Source of the DNA: a virus
Direction: 5' to 3' (one strand)
DNA length: 21,763 bases
IMG/VR virus record: IMGVR_UViG_3300011115_000417
Location: 1 to 21,763 of that record
The notes beneath the pieces were generated by a model. It did no database searches. It saw nothing but the letters and a program-made list of their open reading frames with translations, and had not been told where the DNA came from. Positions 21,244-21,763 of this stretch are shown here, piece by piece. The translations under genes and the position numbers were made by a program. Position 1 is the stretch's first letter. Each line of letters starts with the position of its first letter.

Positions 21244-21763
21244 TAGTAGCCCCAATATGAAATAATAACTTTTCCTGAACCACCATTACCACCCCTAGAA
21301 GGGTTATTTACAGTGTTTACCTGTGAAACTGCTGCACCACCGCCACCACAACCACTATTTGCAACCGCATAAGAACCGCTTACTGCATAGGTTGATGTTG
21401 TAGCAAACCCACCTGTTCCAGCCTTACCAGTTACATATGTTGGCGCAATTGCAGAAGGACTTGCACCAGAATTAGTTGCAATTCCGCCAGCGCCACCACC
21501 GCCATAACCATCAACTCCGTAGGAGGCACTTCCAGCAGTAATATATGGAGTGGTAATACCACTTAGAGTCCACACCGTTCCTGAACCACCGCGACCAGTT
21601 ATTGGATGCGCTGGTGGTATTTGATGGTCCAAACCAGTAATGCCGTTGCTTGATGCACCCGTATAATTTATTCGCACAAATGGCAGAACTACTGGACTTC
21701 CCATACCCGAGCCAGCCCCACCGATTGTAAAATTAGCAGCAGTAGTTGTGGAACTTGCTGACC
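21243..21763 (-). CDS. Glycine-rich surface/fiber protein, C-terminal part
   Basis: The frame is open from 21243 to the window edge, so the gene starts outside; an internal ATG at 21704 is not the likely start because the preceding codons (SASSTTTAANFTIGGAGSG) are of the same type. At least 172 residues are visible. They are rich in Gly, Ser and Thr, with GYGGGGAGG and GCGGGGAA runs and the ending GGNGGSGKVIISYWGY. This is the form of phage glycine-rich domains that end fibers and bind receptors. Its position before the connector genes is unusual for a tail fiber and would suit a capsid fiber or decoration protein. Confidence 0.72.
   Translation of the reverse strand, partial: SASSTTTAANFTIGGAGSGMGSPVVLPFVRINYTGASSNGITGLDHQIPPAHPITGRGGSGTVWTLSGITTPYITAGSASYGVDGYGGGGAGGIATNSGASPSAIAPTYVTGKAGTGGFATTSTYAVSGSYAVANSGCGGGGAAVSQVNTVNNPSRGGNGGSGKVIISYWGY

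Overview
The window is about 21.8 kb of a tailed-phage (siphovirus-type) genome. Every gene I can support is on the minus strand, so it is read from high to low coordinates. The first gene (right edge) and the last gene (left edge) are both cut by the window. The DNA is AT-rich by eye. Many of the proteins, however, look like those of actinobacteriophages: the WSGSETS winged-helix protein, the AVKAAIDGLVDA RusA type, the HNH with HHRRPR...GCHGWVES, the DUF5047-like tail protein and the DUF6378-like protein. A phage of a low-GC actinobacterium, for example a freshwater acI/Nanopelagicales lineage, is the best guess; this is inference, because no host gene is present. I see no integrase, repressor, tRNA, CRISPR array or insertion sequence.

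Layout in order of transcription. (1) 21763-19384, connectors: a glycine-rich surface protein, a small accessory protein, head-tail adaptor, head-closure protein, HK97 gp10-like neck protein and tail terminator. (2) 19384-16324, a cassette of non-structural genes inside the tail module: Com-like zinc finger, HTH protein, metallophosphoesterase, DUF6378/MazG-like protein and a zinc/OB-fold protein of unknown function behind its own promoter. (3) 16202-7743, tail: a small acidic protein, two paralogous tail-tube proteins, the G/GT chaperones made by a -1 frameshift, tape measure and three distal-tail proteins. (4) 7708-6660, lysis: holin, CHAP endolysin and a membrane protein. (5) 6663-1, from a strong promoter: Gam-like protein, ERF recombinase, winged-helix protein, replication initiator with iteron-like repeats inside its gene, HNH, RusA resolvase, small proteins, and then a soluble ABC-ATPase/GNAT fusion translationally coupled to a tandem-duplicated ParB-like protein.

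The most interesting points are as follows. The ABC-GNAT plus double-ParB pair is a candidate Mom-like DNA-modification or anti-restriction cassette. The repeats inside the initiator gene resemble the lambda ori-in-O arrangement. The two best promoters share a nine-base motif in their spacers. The Com-like gene overlaps the next gene out of frame, as com overlaps mom in phage Mu. The tail-tube gene is duplicated. Packing is very tight: seven gene junctions are the one-base TAATG stop/start overlap and five more are four-base NTGA overlaps, which suggests extensive translational coupling.
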